A stretch of DNA of 23,856 nucleotides from Krasilnikovozyma curviuscula (Eukaryota > Basidiomycota > Tremellomycetes > Cystofilobasidiales > Mrakiaceae): contig MVAQ01000286.1 in the NCBI GenBank assembly GCA_014825775.1, positions 1 through 23,856 of the forward strand, in the 5' to 3' direction. The position numbers were made by a program, and so were the translations under genes. Every line of letters starts with the position of its first letter. Position 1 is the stretch's first letter. Under the pieces are notes generated by a model. That model did no database searches. It was given only the letters and a program-made list of their open reading frames with translations, and was not told the origin of the DNA. Below, piece by piece: positions 7,813 to 19,721 of the stretch.

Positions 7813-10649
7813 ATGCCTCTTCTACAATTCACGCCTTTCACGTCGGCTGTATCGCCAACCTTCTTCCATGCGCTGACAAAACACAAACTCGACGTAGCCA
7901 TGCTGTCCGACGAATGGATCCCCCTGACAGGCAATTACTCGCTAGGTAGACGAATTGTCGATAGGGAGTCAGGACAAGAGGTAGGACTGGGCTGCTCGCT
8001 AGGCGTAGAGGAAGGAAGCTTCAAGTGAGTACTACCCATCGCAACGCTGAACAGGCGTGCAGTGAAATGTTTGGTTTCGCCGATTCGAATGGGGACCGTT
8101 TCAGTGGTAAATCGGAAGATCCAAAAGAATGTCGGCTATAATGATGGATGGATAGATCTCACATCTTTCTGGATTCTCGTTTTCGTTCTCCTTCTGCAGC
8201 CTTCCCTGTGTTTTGCACGCGCATCACTAATGCGTATCTTCACCTCTGCGCGTCAAGCTCATCCTCGTCTTCGAGTGCTCCCCCAGGCACGATACCTATG
8301 GCCGGTCTATTGAAGAACTACAACACAATCGAAGAGTTCCAAAAAGCAGATAAGACGGCGTTGTTCAATGACATGCTTCAGAAGGTCAGTCTTGCTCGAC
8401 ACCTTCTGAGTCTAACGGCAAAAGTGATTCTGATGTTCAGTCCGTTGTTGTCGATAGATCAGTAAAGAAAACACTATATCTGGATTGAACCCATTCCTTG
8501 TCCTCACATTTGCAGATCTCAAGAAGTATAAATACTATTATTGGTTCGCCTTCCCCTCCGTCATTTCGAAACCGTCTTGGGAGATATCAGATAATGGGTT
8601 TGAGAAGATGTCGAAGGATTCTGTGAGTGGTCCCGGCTTTGTGTTTGATCTGATTTGAGTACTGCTGATGAAAAGTTGTAAATATTTCAGGCTTTGAAAT
8701 GGAAGACTGCTGTTGCGACGACTGAAGCATTGAAGAAACTTCCTTTCTGTCTTGGAAAATTATCCAATGATGGAACACCTGAGATCTCCGACCTCTCAAC
8801 ATATGCGACGTTCTTCGAAGGCGTCGCAGAAGAGAACGTGGGTCCTATCGTGCTACCCTTTCCCGGTAGATTATCTCACTGTCTATGTTTTTATTCTTAA
8901 ACAGCGTCTGCTCATATTCCAAGATCCATCGTCTCTGCCCGAAAACCCAGGCTGGCCAGTCCGAAATGCACTCTTCTACCTCTCGACCAAATTCGCAGTC
9001 AAAAATATTACGTTAGTCTGCCTCAGAGAACGGCTCGAGCATTCAATGAGCGGCATGATTTATCATGGATCTGGAGAGGGCTACACGTTGGGCGATGAGG
9101 TGAAAGGTACTGGATGGGAGAAGAATGAGAAGGGCAAGTTGGGCCCCAAGATGGTTGACCTAGGAGGCGTGATGGATCCGTGAGTGTCATATCCGACCGC
9201 CTTCTTGAAACCTTGCCCAGAGCTCATTTCACTAGTTCTTTTATCTTAACAGTGCCCGGTTAGCATCACAAGCAGTTGACCTCAACCTTAAACTCATGCG
9301 CTGGCGAATCCTTCCGTCGCTCGACCTTGACTCCATCTCGAGTACCTCATGCCTTCTCCTTGGCTCAGGTACGCTCGGCTGCTACGTTGGACGCATGCTC
9401 ATGGGTTGGGGTGTGAGAAACATCACGTTTGTCGATTCGGGTAAAGTCAGCTTTAGTAATCCCGTTAGGCAACCGCTGTTTGAGTTTGCAGACTCGTTGA
9501 ATGGCGGGAAAGAAAAGGCGGTCGCAGCGGCAGACGCGATGAAGAGGATCTTTCCTGGTGTGGTAAGTCCTACGCTTTCACCTTTTTATCAAATGGCTTA
9601 GATTTGATTTGAGGATCTGACCGGATGAAGCTGTAGAACGCACAAGGTCACACCCTCTCCATTCCAATGCCAGGTCACCCAGTCTCTCCACAAGCACTCA
9701 CCGAAACAAAAGAATCAGTTAAAAAACTCGAAACTCTCGTTGCTTCTCATGACGTCATCTTTCTCCTCATGGACTCTCGAGAATCACGATGGCTGCCGAC
9801 GGTGTTGGGAGCAAGCATGCACAAGATTGTCATCAACGCCGCGCTGGGTTTCGACGGCTGGCTCGTTATGAGGCATGGAGCTGGCTGGAAGAAAGAAGAT
9901 GGACTGGAGCACAAGAGGCTGAGTTGCTACTTCTGCCAAGATAGTAATGCGCTTGGAAATGTGAGTGGCTTATAAATTGTTATGTCAACAGGCGGCTTAT
10001 TCCCATTTTCTCTATCCAATCAGTCTCTGAATGATCGAACGTTGGATCAGATGTGTACAGTTTCACGACCTGGACTAGCACCCGTTGCTTCTGCTACTGC
10101 CGTTGAGCTACTAGTCGCCTTACTCACTCATCCTCTACGGTGAGCATTTTTTGTTTGACCTAAAGATCCTTCCACCAATATAATTAAATATTTGCTGTAC
10201 TCTAGTGCGTCCGCTCCTGCCGACATGCCAGAAAAGGAAGAAGTCACCCGCGGTTCACCCCTGGGGTAAGTTAGAGAATCGGTTTCTTGCTCTCTGCACT
10301 GGAAACAACCTAAATGGCATTTGTTTCATAGAATGGTCCCACATCAACTTCGTGGTAGTCTAGCGTCTTTCAACAACCTGGTTCTGAACGGTGAAGCTTT
10401 CGGAATGTGTACCGCGTGTAGTCCCAAGGTCAGTTCCCCACTGATCGCTCTTTGAATAGTCATGACACTTGCTCACGCTAGGTTTTTGCTCAGATCTTAG
10501 AAGAGTACCAATCCAAGGGTTTTGAGATGCTGCTAAGAGCATTCAACGAACCTGATTATCTACCCAAGCTGACCGGGTTGGATCAGCTGAATAAGGAGAC
10601 GGAGGGGTTGATGGAGGAGATGGAAGAAGACTGGGACGAGGAGGACTAG
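7813..10649 (+). CDS. ATG7: Atg7, E1-like activating enzyme of autophagy
   Basis: Preferred exons: 7813-8024, 8258-8384, 8458-8622, 8691-8837, 8905-9179, 9253-9562, 9637-9960, 10024-10139, 10206-10265, 10332-10428, 10482-10649. They give 666 residues. Atg7 activates the ubiquitin-like Atg8 and Atg12 with ATP and passes them to Atg3 and Atg10. The N-terminal domain has the family signatures [35 protein letters not shown] and [12 protein letters not shown]. The nucleotide-binding loop GSGTLG is at 346-351, and MPGHP and [13 protein letters not shown] follow. The catalytic cysteine is Cys531 in [13 protein letters not shown]. The C-terminus (CTACSPK..., ending in acidic EEDWDEED) fits the Atg3/Atg8-binding tail. 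The first intron is uncertain: one 233-nt intron (8025-8257) or two (8025-8062 and 8107-8199) with an extra 44-nt exon. Both are in frame; the second gives 700 residues. Confidence 0.93.
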
Positions 10650-10747
10650 GTCTTCGAACATTTAGCTTGCATGGATTTTTCGGATAGGATTGAAGATCAT
10701 TTATGAACGAATGATTTCGCTTGATGTGTCTATATCGCAAACTCTCT
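10650..10747. other. Short convergent spacer, ATG7 / lipase
   Basis: Only about 97 bp separate the facing stop codons, so the two 3' UTRs very probably overlap. Confidence 0.6.
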
Positions 10748-11962
10748 TCATGGTGAGACAGGTCCAACACAGAACCCAAACTGTCGAAAGTAGTTGATAT
10801 GAGCCGTGAGGATGTTGGTCGGGATGAAGAGATCTCCATCTATGCATGTCGGATCTTCATCTCCCGTGCACGCACTGACATCCGACAGAGGAGGAGGCTA
10901 GAGGAACGAAATGGACAGAAGACACATATCAGCGAATGAAAATTTCGTGAAACAAGTCGATTGAGACAATCACCATAGCGTTGCTGCTGATGTAGATTTC
11001 ACCGTCGTGGTGTCGGTAACCTAAATTTTCAAATGGGACCATTGGTACCGGATCGAGCTCATGTGTAATTCGATAGAAGTTTCCAGTGCCAGAAAATCTC
11101 TGCCGGGTACAAAAGAGGTCAGCATTACGTTGCGATCAACTAAAGTCCTATGGTTTTAAACACACCGCGTCAACGTAGGCAGCGCCTGCGGCATTCCATG
11201 TTCTCGGCTCTCCTAAGCTAATCACAAACGGATCAAAACCACGATCGTAAAACTCCGCAGCAGCCAGGGCTATGATCGCGGCTCCCAGAGAATGGCCGAT
11301 GAGATGTAGTCTATGGTCTGGATAAGCGGATTGTTGAGCCTTTACAATGGGTACGATAATTGGTGAGAGCTGCTCCCATGAGTCAAGGAAACCGGATCCG
11401 GCGGTGCAGTTTGCGCAAATGTTGGTTCCGTATGGCTGGTATGGGACGGGAATCAGGTCGAGGATGTCATCTAATGCGTCTTGAAGTGATTCGCTACCTC
11501 TGATTGCAATGATCTGCGAATAAACTCTATCAACTGAGAACCGGATGAGAAGAAGAAAAGAAGAGCAGTTTTCTCACAATTCGTTGATTGGACGGATTAT
11601 CATCTCTAGCGATGTATCCCTCAATGTCGGTCAAGACGTTCGTATCGAATTTCTGGAAGCCGCAAGTGAGTAAAACAAACAGCGCTGTCAGCTTCGAATG
11701 AAGATAATAGCGAGTAGAATAGCTCGCTCACATCAACAAGAGTCAAAGTTGGGAATTCAGCGCAATACCCAGATGTGCAAGTGAAGTTCGGGTAGATGAA
11801 AGGTAAGCAGTAAGTAAGTGCGGCAAGTTTTGAAGCCTCAGAGAAGACGGCATATTGATCTGAAGTGATTGGTACTCTTGATCGAGTCTGAACAAGAGGG
11901 AGAGACGTTGCGGTTAAGCATAAGAGTGTAATTGGAAGCAAGAACCAGCGGAACATGCCCAT
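10748..11962 (-). CDS. Secreted class 3 (alpha/beta-hydrolase) lipase
   Basis: Exons 11962-11732, 11652-11578, 11513-11166, 11099-10974 and 10897-10748 encode 309 residues. Introns are 79, 64, 66 and 76 nt. The N-terminus (MGMFRWFLLPITLLCL, then TATSLP) is a signal peptide, so the enzyme is secreted. The lipase 3 fold is shown by AVFSEASKLAALTYC, IIAIRGS (oxyanion region), the nucleophile elbow LIGHSLGAAIIALAA (Ser177), LGEPRTWN, then ITHELDPVPMVP (acid Asp234) and GYRHHDG (His248). Cysteine pairs near NICANCTAG and in the C-terminal tail fit extracellular disulfides. The family cleaves acylglycerols or other esters; the substrate is not evident. A second ATG two codons in (11956) is an equally good start. 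Confidence 0.9.
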
Positions 11963-12720
11963 TCCAGAAGAAGGCGAGGATAACGACGGAGAAAAAAAAA
12001 TTGGACGAAAACACTTGGAGAATTGAGAAGAAACTTTACGAAGTGGAAAACTCTAGTCTACCCTTATATACTTCGAGGAAACACATAACGATGCCCACCA
12101 CGCAGAATAAATTAAATCGATGACGAAGGCCGGAAATAAACAAATCAACTAAGTTTCAGTCGCCTGGCTGCTCTGCTGCGTGGGCTTCCAAGAAACGTAG
12201 CTGGCAAGGATCTGCACGTAGCTCTTCTTTAATTGCGACCACCAAAGCAGATCGTGCAGAGTTTCTCGTTTTTCCCAAGTGAGGCGCTGAAACGAAGTTG
12301 CCGGTGAATGCTTTGAGGAAGAACAGGCGCTATTAACCCCAGATTGCGTTAGTACCACCATCAGAGAAAGAGAGAAGCCCGTTGGTTCTATTTTGGGCAA
12401 AGGGTTATGCTATTTTACAAGGGAGGAAGTTACCCAAGCTGCGATCTCCTTCTTCCAGTCTGGAGAGTGGCGTCTTTGTTTAGAAACCGAAAGTCTGGTC
12501 CACACGTCCAGGTCAATTTCGATGAGAATCAAGATAGTACGACTATAGACCTTCCCTCCTTGCTGCTTTGTTGCTGTTGTGATTTCTGAGCTCCTTATTT
12601 TCACGTTCTGGTACACTATTCGAAACTTCGCGCCTCGAAAATTGCGTTCGACAGCAAGCTACAGTCAACGAGACTATCCAAATATTGCATTGCCAGTCAA
12701 GTTCAAGTTTCTAAAATATA
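11963..12720. other. Non-coding part of the lipase / GYF-gene intergenic region
   Basis: Apart from the TATA element near 12063, no gene is recognised. Short ORFs on both strands lack splice context or recognisable composition. The region presumably holds the lipase promoter and distal control elements. Confidence 0.4.
12063..12070 (-). promoter_or_regulatory. TATA box upstream of the lipase gene
   Basis: On the minus strand the sequence reads TATATAAG, about 100 bp upstream of the lipase start codon. This is a suitable distance for a yeast-type TATA element and suggests regulated expression. Confidence 0.45.
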
Positions 12721-13133
12721 TTAAGCAATAGCCTGTGAGTTTCTTCTTTTGCCTTTCAACAGTGGAGTATGTTCAGGCCGACTAGAGAGGTTGGCAAAGG
12801 GCGGTGGTCCGGATGGACGCTCGAAGGGCATATTGAGACGACCGTGAAGCGCTTGATGATCTGTCAAACAGAGGTGCAGAATCTTTGATGTGGGCAATGC
12901 TTGATTGCCGGATTTGACGTACCTAAGGGCCGTTCGAAGGTCGCCGTGATGAAGAGCGGTCGCCTGAGCTGAAGGGTGTATGAAAAGATCTCTTTCAAGG
13001 CTGGGTGGGCAGCACAAGCGTGTCTAAGAGGCTTCAAGAAATTCTTGGAACGTATTCTGGCCCAAATATGTGTCGGGAAGGCTTCTTTGGTCGAAATTTT
13101 TGTTTCTTCTCTCCTTCCTTCTGCCCTCTGCAC
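12721..13133 (-). CDS. Candidate small spliced ORF (doubtful)
   Basis: On the minus strand, an ATG at 13133 opens a frame that joins across a good-looking 62-nt intron (12922-12861, GTACGT donor, TTTGACAG acceptor, phase 1) to a second open segment ending with TAA at 12721. The spliced product is 116 residues, basic, with KNFLKPLRHACAAHPALKE near the middle and a Pro-rich then Lys/Arg-rich end. No family is recognised. Against it: its start lies only 19 bp from the start of the divergent GYF-protein gene, so both 5' ends would collide, and the plus strand is also open here. It may be a chance antisense frame or a non-coding leader. Confidence 0.25.
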
Positions 13134-13152
13134 CAGAATTTTTTATCTGACT

Positions 13153-16100
13153 ATGATTCAATCCTCTATAGCTATGTCAACCAACGGAGAAGTTTTATAC
13201 AGCCCATCGTGGGTCCTACGAAGCTCCAGCTTCAAGGGTGCCCCTTCAGCTAATGAAGCTTCAGCACCTGCTTGGCCCAGCGTCGCTCCAGCGGCAGCTA
13301 CACATCCAGCCTCACCAATATCCTACTCATCCGTCACGTATACAAATGGTGTGAATAGTGTAGGAAACGGTGCAGGAAATGGAGGTCACTTTGAAGCTGT
13401 GGAGGATCCCTCGAAGCCGTTCAGATACTCGAGAGAGTTCATGATGAGTCTATGGGATCCACGAAAGGTCGCTGAGTTGCCTATCGAATTCGAGAGATGG
13501 GAGGTGGTTACTACTGAGACTGCCTCTCAACCTCTGGGCCTGCAAGAGCTGTCTGAAGCTGAAAAGAAGGTTCGTCTCATCATTTTTTTTTATAACCTGG
13601 AAAAAAAGGTGTCGCCATGTTGAATAGGCTCCCTTTCTTTGAGGACTATAGGCTTTCTCGGGCCCTTTCAATCCAGAAAGACCAGAGCGTGTCACTCGTA
13701 ACTCCAGCACCAACGACCTTTCAGTCAACCCGCCTCGGCGCAACAACTCTGGTCGTCCTTTGGCATCCTCAGGTGTTACTGCTGGAGGACCTAACTCCCC
13801 AAGGAACGAACGGTTCGGTGGTATTCAAAACGGTGCTCTTGGCGGTTTGGGCAGTGGAGGTATTATTGGAGGCGCCTTGGGCGGTTTGGGTACCAACAGA
13901 AGAAAGAAAGAAGACACCTCGAACGGTGGCGGTACGTTTCTGTTCTCTTCCCTTTCAGATGGTTACTATAAGCTGACTTCTTGAGTATGGCTGAAATCAC
14001 GGTAGATGTCTCAGCTCATGCTCCCTTGCCCCCCTCCTCTGGCAACAGTTGGAGACCCAAGACAAGAGATCCCTCCACTCTTGAAACCCCTCCCAGCTAT
14101 ACTGGACGTGAGCGCTCCACTCTAAATCGAAAGGAAGAGGACTCACCCTCTGTCGAGAGGAGATGGAGAGAACCAGCTTTTCCACCGAGAACAAGCAGCG
14201 GTGACGATGTCGCTGAAGAGACTAGTGTAGGCGGTGGGTCAATCTTGAACTCGGCTGCTAGACCGGGTGGATGGAGAGACAGAGAAAAGGTCAAGAGCAG
14301 CATCAAGGCTGAAAGTGATGCGGCTGCGCTGGGAGGGTGGTCCAGTGTCACATCAAAGAACTCTGATTCTGAGTGGAAGGTGAGTTTTGATCTTCTCACC
14401 ACGAGAATGACCGTTAACCTCTATCTGACGCTTTATCTCTCCCAATTCAAGCGCAATGGAAAATCTACAAGAGCTTCTGTTGAACCTGAAGCAGCCACTG
14501 GTTCCAACGCTAACCAGAATACATTCGCTGCTTTCACTGAGCCTCCAGAACCGGCACCAAAAGAGGAGGTTACTGTATCAGCTGAGCCAGTTTCTTCTAC
14601 CGAGAGTACTCCTGCTGTTGCTTGCAAGTGGAACTATCAAGACCACAGCGGCAATCTTCAAGGTGAGTCAGATCTTTCCGCCCTTCCCGAACCAACATCT
14701 TGCTGACCCTACGTCCCATTTCAGGTCCCTTCGAGGCCCAAGAGATGCAGAACTGGTTTATGGCGTCATATTTTCCCGATAGCTTGCTTGTGAAGCGTGT
14801 TCAAGATACCGTGTTCGAGACTGTTGCAACTCTGAAGCTCCTCTATCCAGGTGACAACATGTTCCTCAATGCTTCAGCCGCCCCTGCTCCACCACCACCT
14901 GCCCCAGCTGCTCCGATTGCCAACCTTTTCCACAACATCTCTAGAGGCTCTACTCCAGCTCCGTACAGTGGCATCAGCTCCAGAGTCGTTTCTTCTTCCA
15001 GTGCTGTTGGATCGCCAGCCGTCAGCGAGCGTCAAGTCAAGCAACCCACATTCCAAGAGAACGCAATCCAGTCTCCATCTCTCAGCCATGCGAATAGTGC
15101 TTGGTCATCTCAACAGCATCAACAACAACAACAACATAGCGATTACGGCTACAGCAACGGTGGTGACGCTCAACCTGGTTACACTCGTTCTGCCCCCATC
15201 GCTCAGTTCCAACAGCAACAGAACGTCTCTGCCTGGGGTCAAGTATCCCCACAACCGCAGCAACAACAGCAGCCTCAATACCAACAACAGTTCGCCCAGA
15301 GTCCTTACAGAGCTGCTGCTCCTGCTACTGCTGGAACTCCATGGTCTCAGTACGATCCACAACAACCCCACCCACAACATTACCAGCAGCAACATCAGCA
15401 ACCACAACAACATCAGGAAATTCAACAACCTGTTTACAACGGGCATCAGTTCCAGCAATGGAACCAAGCTCCGGTTGGACAAGTCCCTATCCAAAACCAA
15501 TCCCAAGGTCATATCCCACAACAGCAGGAATACTTCCAGCATATGCAGATGCAACAGCAGCAGCCAGAACACCAAGCTTATCAACAAACGCAATGGCCTC
15601 AGCAGCAATCACAGCTGCAAGCTCCCCTTCAATCATACGTGTCTCCTCCAGCTCCGATTCAAGAGACTCTTCCTCCAGTTACTGAGCCTGAATCAGCCAT
15701 ACAACAAGAGTTGGAGTATGTTGAAGCTCCTGCCGTAGAGGAGCCCGTCCCAGTTCCAGCTACCGCTCCTGTCGATGAGACCACCCGCCTCAGAGAAACT
15801 TTGTCATCGCTCGAAATCGCCAACACTGAGGCTCCTCCACCCGTCAAGGCCACCCGCGCTACTCAAGATGAAAGTATTCCAGTGGTTGATCCAACTCCAG
15901 TCGTCTCTCCCGTCATCGAGGGGGTCCAAGTTCCCGTTGCCGCTCCTTCACCACCAGTCGCGACTCCAGCCCCATGGCTGGCCACAGAAGAAACCAAAAA
16001 GCCAGCTGGGCCATCACTTCGTGAGATTCAAGAAGCTGAACAAAAGCGTGTTGCTGCTGCCAAAGCTGCTTCTCGTCCGCCTCCCTCTGCCGCTACCTCA

Positions 16101-17183
16101 GCCCCTGCTTCTCCAGGCACCCCAGTCGAGAAGGTCGCCTCCTGGGGTCTTGCTTCTTCGAAGCCAGCTTTGGCTCCAGTTGCAGCTGCTCCGCCTCTAT
16201 CCACTTCTCCTGCACCAGCTGTCTGGGGTGCTGGAGGTCAGGCCATGAAGTTGACTTTGAAGCAGATTCAAGAACAGGAAGAGAAGGCAAGAATTGCTGA
16301 TGCACAAGTTAAAGCTCAAAAGATGGCTTTGACTTCAGGCGCTGGTGCTAAGAGAGCTTATGCTGATTCAGCTGCTGTAAGTCGTAACCTCGATTTTTTG
16401 TGGCTGCCGCCATGTTGTAACTAACGCGGATTTCTCACTATAGGTTTCCGCCGCTGCTTCATCTGCTGGTGCCTGGTCCACCGTTGGAGCCAGTGGCAAA
16501 GCTGTCCCAACTCCAGCTGTTTCCACTGTTCCAGGAGCTGTTGCTCGTCCAGCATCCCTCCCACCAAAGCCAGTCACCGCTTTACCAACATCAGTCCCTG
16601 CCAAACCTATTACTTCCATCATCACTTCTGTCAAACCTGCTACCGTTGGTGTCGATGAGAATGGAAACCCTCTCCCAAGTGCTGAGTTCATTACCTGGAC
16701 CAAAACTGCTTTGAAAGGCATCACCGGAATCAACAGTAGGTTACCCTTTTTCACTTGTCAGGTTCGCTTACTTACTGACTCAACCCTTTCTCATCTTCGC
16801 ATTTGCAGTTGATGAGTTTATCAAGATGCTTCTTGACTTTCCACTTGAACCTACTCCATCCATCTTGGAGACCATCTCCGATATCGTGTATGCCTACAGC
16901 TCGACCTTGGACGGCAAACGTTTCGCACAAGAGTTCACCAAGAGAAGAAAAGCCGATGTCAAGATCAGCAAAGAGATTTTGAAGACTCAAGGTCCTTCTG
17001 CTGCTCCTGTGCCACTCCGAATGGCAGACAGTAAGTCATCGTTGTGTTACAAGTACGAAGAGCTACGCTGATAACTTCTTCGCTGCAATTTTCAACTTTA
17101 CAGTTGTCAAAGCTCAACCACCCAAGGTTGCCAATGATTTTGGCGCCTTCAAGGTTGTCAAGAAGAAGGGCAAGAAGAACTAA
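13153..17183 (+). CDS. GYF-domain protein of the GIGYF/Smy2/Syh1 type
   Basis: Exons 13153-13569, 13652-13931, 14015-14379, 14452-14662, 14725-16376, 16444-16735, 16809-17030 and 17104-17183 encode 1172 residues; a second in-frame ATG at 13174 would give 1165. The GYF domain (about 411-465) reads KWNYQDHSGNLQGPFEAQEM then NWFMASYFPDSLLVKR, the expected W-Y...GPF...W aromatic pocket that binds proline-rich ligands. Near residue 90, FRYSREFMM resembles the 4EHP/eIF4E-binding motif of animal GIGYF proteins, and LSEAEKKAFSGPFN parallels the segment that follows it. A long Gln-rich stretch (about 550-730) is likely disordered, followed by Ala/Pro repeats. The conserved C-terminal block has FITWTKTALKGITGIN, DEFIKMLLDFPLEP and LDGKRFAQEFTKRRKADVK and ends in a basic tail. 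Relatives repress translation and trigger decay of mRNAs with stalled ribosomes. The function here is inferred from architecture. Confidence 0.88.
15108..15630 (+). repeat. CAA/CAG-rich tract encoding poly-Gln region
   Basis: Dense CAA/CAG codons within the long fifth exon of the GYF-protein gene, including a run of CAACAACAACAACAAC around 15119. They encode interrupted glutamine runs of up to five residues mixed with His, Pro and Tyr. Such tracts vary in length and often drive condensate formation. Confidence 0.8.
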
Positions 17184-17566
17184 GGTGGAGAAGGATTTGT
17201 GGTTGCGCGTCGCGTCGTCGGAGCTGGCAGATTTTGCAATGTTACTGCGTTTTGTTTATCATGAAGGGGGAGTGGAGAAGCTGAAAGGATATAAGATCAT
17301 ATTAGAGAAGGCTGTGTGTGGCCGTTGACACTGCCGTTCTGCCCATCACCTGAAGGTGCTGCTGATGACGAGAAAGTTCGGGGTTTTGGGTTTCATGACA
17401 GGAGACCTCTCGCAGCTAGCTTTTCGGGGTCATAAGTTCTTTCCCACCCCTCTTCCCTCTGACCACCACTCCATCTTAGTCCTGTTTTCAAATCAGAGTT
17501 TTTGTTCAAAGGTGTGTAGAGTTATAAGTGAAATATCCTCTGGCTGTGCTGTTTCCTCCCACAAAA
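17184..17566. other. Intergenic spacer between the GYF gene and the serine-rich gene
   Basis: This is 383 bp between a stop and the next start on the same strand. It must hold the 3' UTR of the GYF gene and the promoter of the next. ORFs that cross it have no recognisable content. Confidence 0.5.
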
Positions 17567-19690
17567 ATGATCAGCAATAGAAGCAACGTAAGTCCCTCGC
17601 CGCAGCACTTCACAGTACATCATTCAACCAGTTGCTATATTTCTAGGGTGAAGAGGGTCTGTATGTGTTGGATAAGCATGAAACTTGGTCTGGTTCCCAG
17701 ATCAAGCTCTACTCAGAATCGGACGCCCCTCGACCGCGACGATTTTTTATTGGGAAGGACAAAATCACCGCTGGCCCCCCAGTGTCCTTCATATCTCGAT
17801 CCCAGCCCACTCGAATTGTCACTCGCCAATCGAGCCTGTCGACCATCAGAAGCGAAGAGACCGCGGTGGGGAATCAATGGTTGCCTCACCAGTGTCCGAG
17901 TCAAAACTCCGACCAAGTTCCGGATCACATCTCTCAACACATTTCTTCCAGGTCAGATTCACCAGGAGTTCCTTCTCCATCGTCGACCATCCGCCCTCCG
18001 CCCTCTTACTCGTCGCAAGACGAGTATCAAACCGGGCCGCACTCGTCAACGATGCAACCTCATCCACTGGAGACTTTGATTGAGCCAGAGGAAGACCAGA
18101 GACTAGAAGGGATGGCTCTTATACAAGCTGCTGAAGAAGCTGAATTACAGCGAGTCATCGAGCTGTCGATGAGGGAGACTAGGCAGTGTGATTTGCCTTA
18201 TGAAGATGTCCAGAGGGCTATCCTTAAGGATAGAGAATTTGGAGATAGCAATGCTAGTCTGTGTGAAGAAGCTGAGAGAAGAGGTAGAAGCCGCTTAAGT
18301 AGAGAAATTTCAGCAGTCACCCCAATATCGACCAGCCCCAGCTATCGGACCGTGTCAGCATCTCTCAGATCACCCTCACCTTTCTCTGTGTCTGACAATC
18401 ACTCCATGGGTGATCATACCAGTAGAGACACCAGTTTCTCTAGCCATCACTCTTTCAGCCTAGTCGAGCCCGGCGGCGAGGGTTCTGTTCCATGTCGGAA
18501 ATCCAAGCCCCGCCCCAGCTCAGTCCAGTATCCGGTCCAGTATCCGGTCTATCCCGGAGCTCAGCTCTCCCGCTCAGACTCACTTTACTCCTACTCAGAT
18601 CAGTACCTTTCCAGCTCGCGCTTACCGCATCCACCCCCATCCAGATCTATTCAGGATCAGCCGACTGAAAGAGAACGGTCCTCTGCAGCACCAGCATCAC
18701 CAACGGTAGCTAATGAGATCATCACGCAGTCTCTCACTAGGCTAGACTTCTCACCTCCAACCGGTTCTCGACCCGCATCAGCCGCAGGGCTGCTAAAGGT
18801 GAAGAAGAAAACAAGATTCATTGACGGCACAACATTGATCAAGTCTAAGAAGTTGACTGAGAAAAATGATCTCAACGTTTGTCTCCCGAGACAGATAAAG
18901 GCGAGGGAAGTTAGTGAAGGAGAAGGGTGGGTTCTGGTGGAGTTTGAGCCTGTGCTGGCTGTTGGTCGCCGGATGGACATGAGAGAGTTAGCCGCTCAAT
19001 ACCTGACAGGTGTTCGGACCAGTCCAGGTCGTGAGTAAACTCATCTTCAAGAGTTCCTTTGTATTCTCTCATTGACATGTTATGTTGCTAGCATCTCATG
19101 GATTGACTCTACTGTCAACTCCTGCTCCAGGTCGGACCGCCGTCCTCCAACTTCATATCCCCACTTTCGCTGAAGCACAAAGCTCTACAACATTCCAGAT
19201 CCCTCGCTTGCATGGTGGTGCATCATTTATTTGCGCCAACAGCTGGAACGAGCTCATCACCAAGCTCTTTAGTCGAGCCAGGCTGCCAATGGAACTCATC
19301 AAGAAGCCTGTCCAACAGCAAAACGGTGGAGTGGTCAAACCGACCAAGTACAACCTTCGCATAGTGGTCCAGATACTGAAACTCACTAGGAGGACTTCTA
19401 GTAGTCCCAATGAAATCAGAAGACCCGATGGATGGGAGGAGCGCTCGATACTTGCGCTCTGGATCGAAGAGCAGACGGGTATCAGCAATTCTAAGATCTA
19501 TCAACACAACTCTCCAGCTGCTATATCTCCGACAGTTAGAACCTCGGCTCAGGTGTTTGCTGATTCTCTGGTCTCTAACTTCCAAATGTTGTTATCTTCG
19601 ACTCTGATGGTTCTGCCCAGTTCACCAGTTCCATGTTCGACTGTCCTTGACTTGGTCAATCACATTACATCATTATGCATCTCATCACCA

Positions 19691-19721
<31 letters not shown>

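Noticed and set aside
12149..12616. Several 60-83-codon ORFs on both strands
   Set aside because: No recognisable composition, splice partners or start context; likely chance.
15105..15608. 167-codon Leu-rich minus-strand ORF resembling a membrane protein
   Set aside because: It is the antisense of the poly-Gln tract. The Leu runs are CTG/TTG complements of CAG/CAA.
14851..15738. 295-codon plus-strand ORF in another frame of the GYF gene
   Set aside because: It arises from the CAA/CAG repeats read out of frame (Asn/Ser/Leu runs). The correct frame joins the GYF domain to the conserved C-terminus.
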